From the NCBI GenBank assembly GCA_007244375.1, contig SCVW01000004.1, positions 52,454 to 116,453 of the forward strand: DNA of 64,000 nt, given 5' to 3'. This DNA is from Smithella sp. Lineage in GTDB: Bacteria; Desulfobacterota; Syntrophia; Syntrophales; Smithellaceae. The notes under the pieces were generated by a model. The model was given only the letters and a program-made list of their open reading frames with translations. It was not told the DNA's origin and did no database searches. The position numbers and the translations under genes are program-made. Shown here piece by piece: positions 33,226-40,831 of the stretch; positions within the stretch are counted from its first letter, which is position 1; every line of letters starts with the position of its first letter.

Positions 33226-34299
33226 ATGAAAATAAAATCAGTTTCAATTAAAAAGGAAACAGAATCGAATTTCCAAAAACTCATGGAGATGGTTCAGACC
33301 AATGATTCACTGGCATTGCTGATGTTTGGTAGTCCTGATCCCGATGCCATAGCTTCAGCCATGGCATTGCGTGAAATCCTTCAGCAGACTAAAGGTTTGG
33401 CTAAAAGTGTTTTTGTTTCCACAGAGCCAATGATCAGACAGCAGAATATCGAATTTGTTTCTTCCATGCATTTGCGTATTCACTTGCTTAATCAAGTTGA
33501 TTTAAATTCATACCGTTTGATTGCTTTTTTGGATGCTCAACCTTCTTTTCTCGGTAATAAATTAAACTTTATAAAGCCACATATTGTTTTAGATCATCAT
33601 CCGCGCGAAGGCCAATGGCAGGCGCAGCTCGAAGATGTCCGACCTAACTATGGTGCCTTATCCAGCATCTTAACTGAATATTTGCTTTGCGCCCGTGTGA
33701 AAATTTCACGTAATTTACATACAGCTTTGCTTTATGGAATCAAAACAGATACAAATAATTTTGATCGCGATACTATCTTTGAAGACATCAGCGCTTATAC
33801 CTATCATACGAAATACGCCAAAATGCGGTTCATACGTCGCATTGAGCTTAATCAGACACCGGAACGTTTTTTGAAATATTATAATCATGCTTATCACCGA
33901 ATGCGTCGTTTCCACGACCGGCGGGTTTGTTTTCTGGGAAATGTGGAAAGTGCCGATGTTTGCGTTCAGATAGCTGATTTTTATTTGCGTTTGATCGGCA
34001 CATACTATGTAGTTGTGGCTGGGGTCGTCGATGACAAATTTATCGTTATTTTTCGTGGTGACGGTTATAGGCATGATTGCGGCGCAATCGCGCAAAGGTC
34101 TTTTGGATTAATCGGCAAAGGCGGCGGACATAAAAGTGCCGCACGAATGGAAATTTCTCTGGAAGTATTAAACGAAAAAATAAATGGTGATTTATCTCAA
34201 AGAAACGTTGATAATTTTCTGTTCCAAAGCCTGAAAAGGGAACAAAAACATGATGTTTTCAGAAATAAGTATAAAAATACCGGAAAGGAACACTTATGA
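33226..34299 (+). CDS. DHH-family phosphoesterase (NrnA-like)
   Basis: A DHH/DHHA1 phosphoesterase. The N-terminal metal motif appears as FGSPDPDAIASAMALRE, then LDAQPSFLG and the LDHHPREG motif; the C-terminal DHHA1 motif is GKGGGHKSAARME. Relatives degrade nanoRNA, pAp or cyclic dinucleotides. I chose ATG 33226 (357 aa); a TTG at 33181 inside selD is possible but would add a poor N-terminus, and no clear ribosome site supports either. The stop overlaps the start of the GalT-like gene. The first Asp-rich motif is D-P-D-A rather than the usual D-x-D-G. Confidence 0.83.
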   Translation: MKIKSVSIKKETESNFQKLMEMVQTNDSLALLMFGSPDPDAIASAMALREILQQTKGLAKSVFVSTEPMIRQQNIEFVSSMHLRIHLLNQVDLNSYRLIAFLDAQPSFLGNKLNFIKPHIVLDHHPREGQWQAQLEDVRPNYGALSSILTEYLLCARVKISRNLHTALLYGIKTDTNNFDRDTIFEDISAYTYHTKYAKMRFIRRIELNQTPERFLKYYNHAYHRMRRFHDRRVCFLGNVESADVCVQIADFYLRLIGTYYVVVAGVVDDKFIVIFRGDGYRHDCGAIAQRSFGLIGKGGGHKSAARMEISLEVLNEKINGDLSQRNVDNFLFQSLKREQKHDVFRNKYKNTGKEHL

Positions 34300-35336
34300 A
34301 GGATATCGGATTTAGAAAAGAAATAACAACAGGCTGTTACCTTGATCATTTTGACGGTTTTCAGGAAAAAAAACTTCCTATTGAAATACGCTATGATGAA
34401 ATCACCGGTGTATCTACCCGCATTTTACCTTACCGCGTACGTCCGAACAAAAAGCCCGATTTAGATTGTTATTTGGAAAAATCGCCGGAATCGTTATGCC
34501 CTTTTTGTCCCGGTCTTTTTGAAAAAACGACTCCTAATTTCATACCTAATATTATCAGGGAAGGAAAATTCCGGCGGGGAGAAGCGTACCTGTTTCCAAA
34601 CGCTTTTCCTTATGATCAGAATAACAATGTGGCGATTTTCTCTTCACGACATTTCATTGGAATGGATCAATTAACAGCGGATACAATGCGTGATGGTTTT
34701 GCCGTCTGCCGTGATTATTTTCATCGTGCCGCTGAATTGAATTTGGGTTTCAAGTATTGTTCAATTAACTGGAACTATATGCCGCCTGCCGGCGGCGGAT
34801 TAATTCATCCCCATTTGCAGACAATTGCCGGTCATAAACCAACAAATTTTATGCAGCGACTTTTGGCCAGTGCTCAGAATTATGCTACCGCCACTAATGG
34901 AGAAAACTTATGGCGTAATTTAATTGCTTTGGAAAAAAACGCTAAAGAAAGATTCATTGCCAGCACAGGAACTATCAGTTGGCTGGCAAGTTTTGCTCCA
35001 AAAGGTATGGCTGGAGAAATCGATTTTATTTTTAAGGACAAAACATCATTTTTTGATTTAACTGAAGCTAACTTCAATGAACTTCTGACGGGACTATCCA
35101 GAGTGTTCAGTTATTTGCACGCAAATGATTTTATAAGTTTCAATATGACATTCTATGCAACAATGACAAATAATCGTTACTTCTGTGTGCAGGGAAAGAT
35201 CGTGCCGCGATTTATGGTGAATCCGTTGGGAACGAGCGATTTGAATTATTTTGAAAAACTGCACAATGAAATTATTTGCCCGATTGTTCCGGAAGATTTA
35301 TGCCGTGAACTTCAACCTTATTTTTCAGAGTCATAG
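34296..35336 (+). CDS. GalT/HIT-like nucleotidyltransferase (ADP-sugar phosphorylase type)
   Basis: A Zn-type motif (CPFCPG near residue 68) and the active-site H-x-H-x-Q (GGLIHPHLQTIAGHKP near residue 173) place it in the galactose-1-phosphate uridylyltransferase branch of the HIT superfamily. The 346-aa length agrees. It is coupled to the DHH gene by an ATGA overlap and followed by a terminator. It may act as a nucleoside-diphosphate-sugar phosphorylase or in nucleotide salvage together with the DHH protein. The precise substrate cannot be read. Confidence 0.72.
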   Translation: MKDIGFRKEITTGCYLDHFDGFQEKKLPIEIRYDEITGVSTRILPYRVRPNKKPDLDCYLEKSPESLCPFCPGLFEKTTPNFIPNIIREGKFRRGEAYLFPNAFPYDQNNNVAIFSSRHFIGMDQLTADTMRDGFAVCRDYFHRAAELNLGFKYCSINWNYMPPAGGGLIHPHLQTIAGHKPTNFMQRLLASAQNYATATNGENLWRNLIALEKNAKERFIASTGTISWLASFAPKGMAGEIDFIFKDKTSFFDLTEANFNELLTGLSRVFSYLHANDFISFNMTFYATMTNNRYFCVQGKIVPRFMVNPLGTSDLNYFEKLHNEIICPIVPEDLCRELQPYFSES

Positions 35337-35390
35337 AGAAAATTTTATTATGAATTTATATAGAGTAGCTGAAAAAAAGAGGCAAAATAT

Positions 35391-35419
35391 AAACCCGATA
35401 AGCATTGCTTATCGGGTTT
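35391..35419. terminator. Bidirectional terminator between GalT-like and FmdB-like genes
   Basis: A 14-bp inverted repeat (aaacccgataagca, a single t, tgcttatcgggttt) flanked by A and T runs, placed between convergent genes. Confidence 0.88.
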
Positions 35420-35447
35420 ATTTCCCGTCTGCCTTATTTTGCGAGTG

Positions 35448-35732
35448 TCACTCGTCTTTGCCGGTTTTGGCAGCTTCAGTCTTGAGCGTTTCTGTTGCGG
35501 TTGAACTTTCACTGGTTTCTTTTTTTTCTTTCTTGGTTGTTACGGATGGTTTTTTACCCTTATAGTCTGTCGCGTACCATCCCGTGCCTTTTAAACTAAA
35601 AGAGGATAGTGACATTAATTTTTGCACTTTACCTTTGCAAAACTTGCAGCTTTTTAATTCCGGTTCAGATATTCCCTGAAAAGCTTCAAATTGTTTACCG
35701 CATTTACTGCATTTATATTCATAGATAGGCAT
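35448..35732 (-). CDS. FmdB-type zinc-ribbon protein
   Basis: The N-terminus [20 protein letters not shown], with a second pair CKFCKGK, is the FmdB/CxxC zinc-ribbon domain. After [12 protein letters not shown] comes a low-complexity Lys/Thr/Glu tail. GAGGAGG lies just before ATG 35732, so the four residues before MPIY are excluded; the product is 94 aa. The family is often annotated as regulatory for formamidase/amidase genes, but its real function is unknown. Its ribosome site overlaps the end of the upstream HExxH protein gene. Confidence 0.88.
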   Translation of the reverse strand: MPIYEYKCSKCGKQFEAFQGISEPELKSCKFCKGKVQKLMSLSSFSLKGTGWYATDYKGKKPSVTTKKEKKETSESSTATETLKTEAAKTGKDE

Positions 35733-35746
35733 AAAAAAATACCTCC

Positions 35747-36283
35747 TCAATTAAATAAGTCAAAATTTTTAAAATTGCTGCTAAAGCAATCCAATATTAT
35801 TTCCAAATCGTAACCTTTTAAAGGTTGCAGTGCCGCTCTCGTCAGATTGTGTACAATAACTTCCTCTTTTTCCTTCTCATCGTTATCAGCATTAAAATCA
35901 CTTGAGCCGTTGCTGAAACGCAAAACGTGAATCAATTCGTGCACGGCTATATAAAGCATTAAAGGACTTAGTTTGATGAAAGGATTAGCCCTTTCCACTG
36001 CATCCAGAATGTTATTATCCTGCAAACATACTCTGTAAAAATCGAATTCATCTTTGCTGCCAGTAGCATAGATATCTTTTTTTTCATAAGTATATTTGCA
36101 TAGATGCGCGAATGTTCCCTCTTTTATCTCCTGCTCGTTTAAATAAGCAAGCGTTTTTACTTCATATTTGTTTCTTTTAAACTCATGCTCACTTAACCGG
36201 AACTGGTTTGTTACCAGTTTTTCCGCATCGTTGAAAGCTTTTTTTGCCATGGGCACTTGAAGTGCATTAAAATATAGAGGCAT
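35747..36283 (-). CDS. Putative small zinc metallopeptidase-like protein
   Basis: Not a family I can name, but the sequence contains [10 protein letters not shown], a HExxH-type zinc motif, near residue 115, with an acidic [10 protein letters not shown] segment about 20 residues later that could hold the third ligand. No signal peptide or membrane segment is seen, so it is probably cytosolic. ATG 36283 is preferred to TTG 36298. It is co-transcribed with the FmdB-like gene downstream. A palindromic repeat begins 17 bp upstream of the start. Confidence 0.65.
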   Translation of the reverse strand: MPLYFNALQVPMAKKAFNDAEKLVTNQFRLSEHEFKRNKYEVKTLAYLNEQEIKEGTFAHLCKYTYEKKDIYATGSKDEFDFYRVCLQDNNILDAVERANPFIKLSPLMLYIAVHELIHVLRFSNGSSDFNADNDEKEKEEVIVHNLTRAALQPLKGYDLEIILDCFSSNFKNFDLFN

Positions 36284-36299
36284 AAAATCACCAAACAAG

Positions 36300-36426
36300 T
36301 ATCAATCATAAATCAAAGCGCTATCTTTGTTGGCTGCGTCGTCGGTTTCCTCAACGTATTAGTAATACGCCTCGTCACCTCCTCCTTGCTGCCTCGATAT
36401 CATCTTTGATTTATGACTGATATCAT
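36300..36426. repeat. 127-bp palindromic repeat element, copy 1
   Basis: Nineteen-base inverted ends (tatcaatcataaatcaaag and its near-complement) enclose a core with ggctgcgtcgtcgg, cctcaacgtatt, aatacgcctcg and ccttgctgcctcg. The core motif order matches the element at 38603-38727, but the inverted arms are different. Confidence 0.75.
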
Positions 36427-36490
36427 ATGTGCCCGTAATATATTTATAGAAGCAATTATTGTCAAGATACCAGCTAAATACATTGAAATA

Positions 36491-37273
36491 TTAAAAGCTT
36501 ATGGCCAATCCGGCATAAGGTCCGTAAAAATCCATCTTGGTGTATATATCGCTTACATCATCGATTTTTAAGGACATTGCCCGGTAACCGCCGTGAATAT
36601 TCAAGAACGGAACAGGTGTCAAGGAAAGATCAACCATTCCGTCATAAAAGAAACTGCCGGAGTAACCCATTCCCGTAATCTTTGCCCGTGCTTCCAGAAT
36701 ATCGGCAAGTATACCGACATTAACGCCCAGGCCGATCATGGGAATAGGAACGTGAAAATCTTCCTGATTATCGTATACCGAACCCGGTGTTGTAGAGCGC
36801 ATTCTTACTTCACCGTCGAAATATTTTACTTTGCCGATAAGCCCTAAAGAGAATCCTGCCAGAATATTCTCGAGGTTTAGAAACTTGTATTGATATTCAA
36901 GGTCAAACATGCTCGTTTTTAAGTCCGACTCAACATAGGCGTTGACATTATATGTATCACCGTCAAACACGATAGTCTTTCCAATGTTTCTTGCTCCGGA
37001 AAGACTGACATATGAATACGACAGACGTATTTCGTGATTGCCTATTCCGAAAAAGGCCTCCACGCCGGGGAAATTTTCATTGCTGACCCCCAAATCGTTT
37101 TTTATGTCTATTTCCGTACCGACTATTCCATCTTTATCCACGCGCAAATCACCTTTGAATGTGGGAATCCAGTACTCGGCATGCGCGCCGAATCCAAAAG
37201 CGAACACCGATGGAGTATAAAATATCGTAAATAAAATTAATGTTCCGATGATGGCTAATAATTTTTTCTTCAT
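36491..37273 (-). CDS. Outer-membrane beta-barrel protein of unknown function
   Basis: The signal peptide MKKKLLAIIGTLILFTIFYT-PSVFA is followed by alternating hydrophobic/polar strands (WIPTFKGDLRV, EIRLSYSYVSLSG, MFDLEYQYKFLN, NIHGGYRAMSLKI) and a terminal aromatic strand YAGLAISF, as recognised by the outer-membrane assembly machinery. At 260 aa an 8- or 10-stranded barrel is likely. It lies in the outer membrane. No homologue can be named. It is monocistronic on the minus strand, divergent from ddl. Confidence 0.75.
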   Translation of the reverse strand: MKKKLLAIIGTLILFTIFYTPSVFAFGFGAHAEYWIPTFKGDLRVDKDGIVGTEIDIKNDLGVSNENFPGVEAFFGIGNHEIRLSYSYVSLSGARNIGKTIVFDGDTYNVNAYVESDLKTSMFDLEYQYKFLNLENILAGFSLGLIGKVKYFDGEVRMRSTTPGSVYDNQEDFHVPIPMIGLGVNVGILADILEARAKITGMGYSGSFFYDGMVDLSLTPVPFLNIHGGYRAMSLKIDDVSDIYTKMDFYGPYAGLAISF

Positions 37274-37476
37274 GCTGTGATCTCCTTATCGGATTTTGGA
37301 TTTTGTTTCGTATAATGTATAGATTCATTTCGAAGTTTTGTAAAGATATTTACTCCAGGAATGACATTATTTACAAATGGTTAAGACGCCGGAGATCCAA
37401 AATTAAATTGACATATTTATTGACTGAAGCGTATACCGAAAGACAATAAACAATCACAACACATAAAGGGTAATGT

Positions 37477-38604
37477 ATGCGACGAAATAAATCACCAAAG
37501 ATCAATATCGGAATTTTATACGGGGGAAGGTCGGGTGAGCACGACGTTTCGCTTTGTTCTGCTGCTTCTGTTTTTTCCGCCCTGGACCGCAATAAATATA
37601 ATGTAACTGCTATCGGCATAGCTTGGGACGGTCGCTGGTATGTTCAGGAAAAGCCCGAAATTGTTCGGGATAAGGATTTCGGCAGAAAAATGGCTTTGAA
37701 AAAAAGCGGCATGTGGTTGGTCAATCATTTTGAGCAGAAAAACAAACTTTGTCTTTTTGATATCAAAAACAAAAATAAAAAAGTAGTTGTGGATGTTGTA
37801 TTTCCCGTGCTGCACGGCACGTTCGGCGAAGACGGCACACTGCAGGGTCTGCTGGAACTGGCGATGGTGCCTTACGTGGGTGCGGATGTGGCCGGCTCTG
37901 CCGTGGGCATGGACAAGGACATCGCCAAGAGGCTGCTCAAAGAGGCGGGGATTCCGGTCGTTCCTTCCATAACTGTCAACAAACAAATCTGGAGGGAGAA
38001 TGCAAAAATTATTATGAAAGAGGCGCTGGCCAAACTAGGCCTCCCGCTTTTTGTTAAACCGGTTTGTACCGGCTCTTCCGTGGGGGTGAAAAAAGTAAAA
38101 AAGAAAGAATCGCTTGCCGAAGCGATGGATTTTGCGTTTCAGTTTGACACGCGTGTTATGATAGAAAAAGCAATTGACTGCCGCGAAATCGAATGTGCCG
38201 TTTTGGGAAATGAAAAACCGGCTGGTTCAGTTCTCGGTGAGATTATTCCCAATCATGAATTTTACTCATATGAAGCCAAGTATATTGATCCGAACGGAGC
38301 GGCACTGAAAATTCCCGCGGAAATTAATAAAGCTCTCGCGGAAGAAATCAGAAAGATTGCCGTTGAAGGATACATGACGCTGGGTTGTTCTTCCATGGCG
38401 CGCGTCGATTTCTTTCTGGATAAGAAAACCAATAAATTCTATCTCAACGAAATAAACACGCTGCCCGGCTTTACCAGCGTCAGCATGTATCCGAAACTCT
38501 GGGAAGCCACTGGCCTCAAATACAGCGATCTTCTGGACAGACTTATAACCTTTGCTCTAGACCGTCACAAGAAGAAGTTGGAGATTAAGACGGAGGGCGT
38601 TTAG
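37477..38604 (+). CDS. ddl: D-alanine--D-alanine ligase
   Basis: An ATP-grasp ligase that makes the D-Ala-D-Ala dipeptide for peptidoglycan. The motifs are complete: ILYGGRSGEHDVSLCSAASV, PVLHGTFGEDGTLQGLLEL, PLFVKPVCTGSSVGVKKVKK, EINTLPGFTSVSMYPKLWEA. At 375 aa it is of the longer DdlA/VanA-like length. It is monocistronic. The palindromic element that follows begins inside its stop codon, so the repeat inserted or formed exactly at the gene end and may help terminate or stabilise its transcript. Confidence 0.96.
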   Translation: MRRNKSPKINIGILYGGRSGEHDVSLCSAASVFSALDRNKYNVTAIGIAWDGRWYVQEKPEIVRDKDFGRKMALKKSGMWLVNHFEQKNKLCLFDIKNKNKKVVVDVVFPVLHGTFGEDGTLQGLLELAMVPYVGADVAGSAVGMDKDIAKRLLKEAGIPVVPSITVNKQIWRENAKIIMKEALAKLGLPLFVKPVCTGSSVGVKKVKKKESLAEAMDFAFQFDTRVMIEKAIDCREIECAVLGNEKPAGSVLGEIIPNHEFYSYEAKYIDPNGAALKIPAEINKALAEEIRKIAVEGYMTLGCSSMARVDFFLDKKTNKFYLNEINTLPGFTSVSMYPKLWEATGLKYSDLLDRLITFALDRHKKKLEIKTEGV

Positions 38605-38727
38605 GGCTGTTGAAAAGCACTGATCTGCGTTGTTGCGCTGCGAATTACCATTGCTCAACGTATATTTATATACGCCTCGCGATGTGATTCTTGCGCGCCT
38701 AGCATCTCGGCACTTTTGAACAGCCCT
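38603..38727. repeat. 125-bp palindromic repeat element, copy 2
   Basis: Inverted ends (agggctgttgaaaag and its complement) flank a core with ctgcgttgttgcgctg, ctcaacgtatatttat, atacgcctcgcg and ttcttgcgcgcc. The core is related to copy 1 at 36300-36426; the arms are not. It starts within the ddl stop codon. A shorter relic of its arm sequence (ggactgttgaaaa) recurs at 39967-39979. Confidence 0.75.
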
Positions 38728-38817
38728 GAAGTTGCCGTGTTTTAAGAAGTTCATATATCTATTATTATATAGAATAATAAAGCTAAGGAGGAAGTTGCTG
38801 TAGAAAATGCATTTGCT

Positions 38818-39048
38818 TTGATCAAAATCACTTTTGCAATAATCGTAAGCCTTTTCCTTGTATTCAAGCCCCGACCATTTATGAAGTTTATGGGGGATAT
38901 CTATTGGCACATGTTTAAATATACGGCACTTGGTAAATCAGAAGAAACCAAAAAATATTTTTTCGGTGAAAATACATACTGGTTCAGAACTTTGGGCATA
39001 ATAATGTTGATAATGATAGGACTTTCTTTAGTTGCTAGGTTAAGTTGA
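38818..39048 (+). CDS. Small membrane protein of unknown function (76 aa)
   Basis: Two hydrophobic segments (KITFAIIVSLFLVF and LGIIMLIMIGLSLVARL) bracket a polar, aromatic-rich loop with WHMFKYTALG. AAGGAGG lies 33 bp upstream of the TTG at 38818, so the start is uncertain; codons between (from about 38794) read in frame without a usual start codon. No family is recognised. It is followed directly by the truncated copy of the 62-aa membrane protein gene. Confidence 0.5.
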   Translation: MIKITFAIIVSLFLVFKPRPFMKFMGDIYWHMFKYTALGKSEETKKYFFGENTYWFRTLGIIMLIMIGLSLVARLS

Positions 39049-39050
39049 TT

Positions 39051-39117
39051 AATTTTTTCAGGAGATAAAATTATGAAACGCCCAGTTTCGTTAGTTACCC
39101 GTCCTTTTCTTAAATAA
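39051..39117 (+). pseudogene. Truncated duplicate of the 62-aa membrane protein gene and its leader
   Basis: Thirty-three bases (39051-39083: ribosome site, ATG and first codons) are identical to 40008-40040 in front of the intact gene at 40030. After MKRP the copy diverges and stops after 14 codons (ATG 39073, TAA 39115). The vapBC pair and a dispersed repeat lie between the two copies. Confidence 0.7.
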
Positions 39118-39217
39118 CCTCCTTCCCATAAATCAGAAATCCCGCATTGACATTTCATCCTCAGTGGTCTATATTACGATATATATCAGTAGAGAGCCTT
39201 GCAAAACTATACTTCAT

Positions 39218-39294
39218 GTCATTTCGAGGAGCAAAGCGACGAGAAATCTTTCATTTAAATATCTTATAAGATTTCTCCCTTTGGTCGAAATGAC
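39218..39294. repeat. Dispersed palindromic repeat of the GTCATTTCGA...TCGAAATGAC type
   Basis: A 77-bp imperfect palindrome: gtcatttcgaggagcaaagc, then gagaaatctt, a short AT-rich loop, aagatttctccctttgg and tcgaaatgac. The ends are exact complements over 10 bases. Elements of this style are widespread in environmental Proteobacteria genomes. It lies immediately upstream of vapB. Confidence 0.75.
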
Positions 39295-39336
39295 AAATTG
39301 GTCATTATGCAAAGGTCTCCAACAAGGAGATTTATT

Positions 39337-39567
39337 ATGAATACAGCAAAAATTTTTATCAACGGCCGAAGTCAGGCTATCAGACTGCCCAAAGAGTATC
39401 GTTTTAAGGATGATGAAGTCTATATTAACAAAATCGACGATATTGTTGTTATTATGCCTAAAAATAAAAAAATGGCTTCGCTGATGAACATCATCAATAA
39501 ATTTACCGATGATTTCATGGATGAAAGAAATCAACCGGCTGTGCAGGTGCGTGAGAAATTCCAATGA
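39337..39567 (+). CDS. vapB: VapB-type antitoxin
   Basis: A 76-aa protein with the AbrB/SpoVT-like antitoxin fold signature AKIFINGRSQAIRLPKEYRF, followed by DEVYINKIDDIVVIMP and a charged toxin-binding tail. AAGGAG before ATG 39337 excludes the earlier in-frame ATG at 39298. It overlaps vapC by ATGA. It would bind the vapBC promoter and neutralise the toxin. The upstream palindromic repeat may lie within the operator region. Confidence 0.92.
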   Translation: MNTAKIFINGRSQAIRLPKEYRFKDDEVYINKIDDIVVIMPKNKKMASLMNIINKFTDDFMDERNQPAVQVREKFQ

Positions 39568-39965
39568 AATATATACTGGATACCAACATCTGCATCTATA
39601 TCATTAAGAAAAAACCCATATCAGTTTTGCATCATCTTTCGAAAATTAAAATTAACGACGCTGGAATTTCTTCAATCACCCTCAGTGAACTGGAATACGG
39701 AGCGGTAAAGAGTTCCAATCCCGATAGAAACAGGGTTGCTTTAATAGAATTTACCTCTCTTCTGGAAATATATGATTACGACGCAGGTGCGGCCCGGGAG
39801 TATGGTATAATAAGAGCAGATTTGGAAAAAAGAGGAAAAATAATCGGGGCAATGGATATGTTAATTGCCGCGCAGGCAAAATCTTTGAATTTAATTCTCG
39901 TAACGAATAACGAAAAAGAATTTAATCGCGTTCCCGGATTAAAAATCGAAAATTGGGTAAAATAA
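39564..39965 (+). CDS. vapC: VapC-type PIN-domain ribonuclease toxin
   Basis: The PIN domain has its four acidic positions: Asp in YILDTNICIYIIKKKP, Glu in ISSITLSELEYGA, Asp in GAMDMLIAAQAKSLN and a C-terminal Asn/Glu in VTNNEKEFNRVPGL. Its length of 133 aa is standard. VapC toxins cut specific tRNAs or rRNA. It is translationally coupled to vapB. An imperfect hairpin with no T-run (39969-39995) follows the stop. Confidence 0.94.
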   Translation: MKYILDTNICIYIIKKKPISVLHHLSKIKINDAGISSITLSELEYGAVKSSNPDRNRVALIEFTSLLEIYDYDAGAAREYGIIRADLEKRGKIIGAMDMLIAAQAKSLNLILVTNNEKEFNRVPGLKIENWVK

Positions 39966-40029
39966 GGGACTGTTGAAAAAGAGGTTTTCAGCAGTTCTAA
40001 AATAGATAATTTTTTCAGGAGATAAAATT

Positions 40030-40218
40030 ATGAAACGCCCGGCATCTTTGGTAGTCGGTATTTTACTTCTTCTTATGGCGATAGCTCAGCTTTTTCGCTT
40101 CTTTCTAAAAACTGATGTTGTTGCAGCGGGTCTCGAAATCCCTCTCTGGCCCAGTGCGGTTGCCGCGATCATTCTAGCTGTACTTGCCATTTGGTTATTA
40201 AAAGAAAGAAAGAAATAG
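40030..40218 (+). CDS. Small two-helix membrane protein (62 aa)
   Basis: MKRPASLVVGILLLLMAIAQ forms one membrane helix, and PSAVAAIILAVLAIWLLKE a second, with a short loop and a basic C-terminus. TCAGGAGAT 9 nt upstream is a good ribosome site. Function unknown. Its first codons and leader are duplicated upstream of vapBC, where the copy is truncated. Confidence 0.75.
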   Translation: MKRPASLVVGILLLLMAIAQLFRFFLKTDVVAAGLEIPLWPSAVAAIILAVLAIWLLKERKK

Positions 40219-40381
40219 AAAATATTAGTAATTAAATTTTAGAGAAGATTCCGGTTGTTGTGTACAATGGTTACATTTGTAATCAATGGTAATTATTGAT
40301 GAATTTTCCTGCCAATAAACAAGCAGAAAAAAATAGCTAAAATTTTGAAATTATTAGAAATAACTGCTAGTCAAGTTTCTC

Positions 40382-40410
40382 TTGACATGCGTATTTGTTT
40401 GCCTTATACT
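40382..40410 (+). promoter_or_regulatory. Sigma-70-type promoter upstream of the shared element
   Basis: TTGACA (40382-40387), 17-bp spacer, TATACT (40405-40410). An equally spaced TTGACA-17-TATACT occurs at 57201-57229, and in both cases the bases around it (cttgacatgc; cttatacta) are conserved. Confidence 0.7.
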
Positions 40411-40516
40411 AATATATAAGGGAGTAAGTTTTTGCTGGGAAATTTTTGAGTAGTTTAAAGAAGTGATCCATGCTGAATGCTAAAGATATTTTTCTTGCAA
40501 AAATAATATTTTTTAA

Positions 40517-40556
40517 ATGGACACTAATTAGTCAAATATGTCCCATAAAAAGGACG
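40517..40556 (+). promoter_or_regulatory. Shared 40-bp upstream element, copy 1 (candidate activator-binding site)
   Basis: Identical over 40 bases to 57297-57336. It contains GGACA, then TGTCC 15 bp later, then GGAC, giving alternating half-sites. It lies 111 bp before the GG of the sigma-54 promoter, the usual distance for an enhancer-binding protein site. Confidence 0.85.
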
Positions 40557-40625
40557 ATGTTTTTGTGATTTTATTTAAATGATCTTAAAAAAGGTTAAAC
40601 ATCAGCTAATTGGGAGGATATACGT

Positions 40626-40642
40626 TTGGCATTTTTCTTGCA
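40626..40642 (+). promoter_or_regulatory. Sigma-54 (-24/-12) promoter of the glycyl radical enzyme gene
   Basis: TTGGCATTTTTCTTGCA: GG and GC are 12 bp apart as required, with flanks close to the TGGCAC-N5-TTGC consensus. Confidence 0.88.
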
Positions 40643-40831
40643 AAACTTTATAGCGTTAGACATAATAGACATTAGGTTTAGGGAGCAGTTATTGGATAAA
40701 GTTTTTGAAGTCATCGAATGAAAAGAACATGTAAAAAGTAAATTGATGAATTCTGACTTTTGGCAAGTGTATAAAAGGCAAGTAATTAATAAAAATAATA
40801 ATTTAGAAGAAATAAAGGAGGTTTTATTAGT

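Larger units (their letters stand above)
40219..40831 (+). promoter_or_regulatory. 613-bp control region of the glycyl radical enzyme gene
   Basis: No gene is seen. From 5' to 3' it holds an AT-rich stretch, a sigma-70-type promoter (40382-40410), the 40-bp element shared with the mutase operon (40517-40556), a sigma-54 promoter (40626-40642) and an AT-rich leader of about 175 nt to AAAGGAGG before ATG 40832. The same order occurs at 57.2-57.5 kb. Confidence 0.75.

Noticed and set aside
39969..39995. Hairpin after vapC as terminator
   Set aside because: The stem is imperfect and there is no T-run; it looks more like a relic of the palindromic repeat arm.
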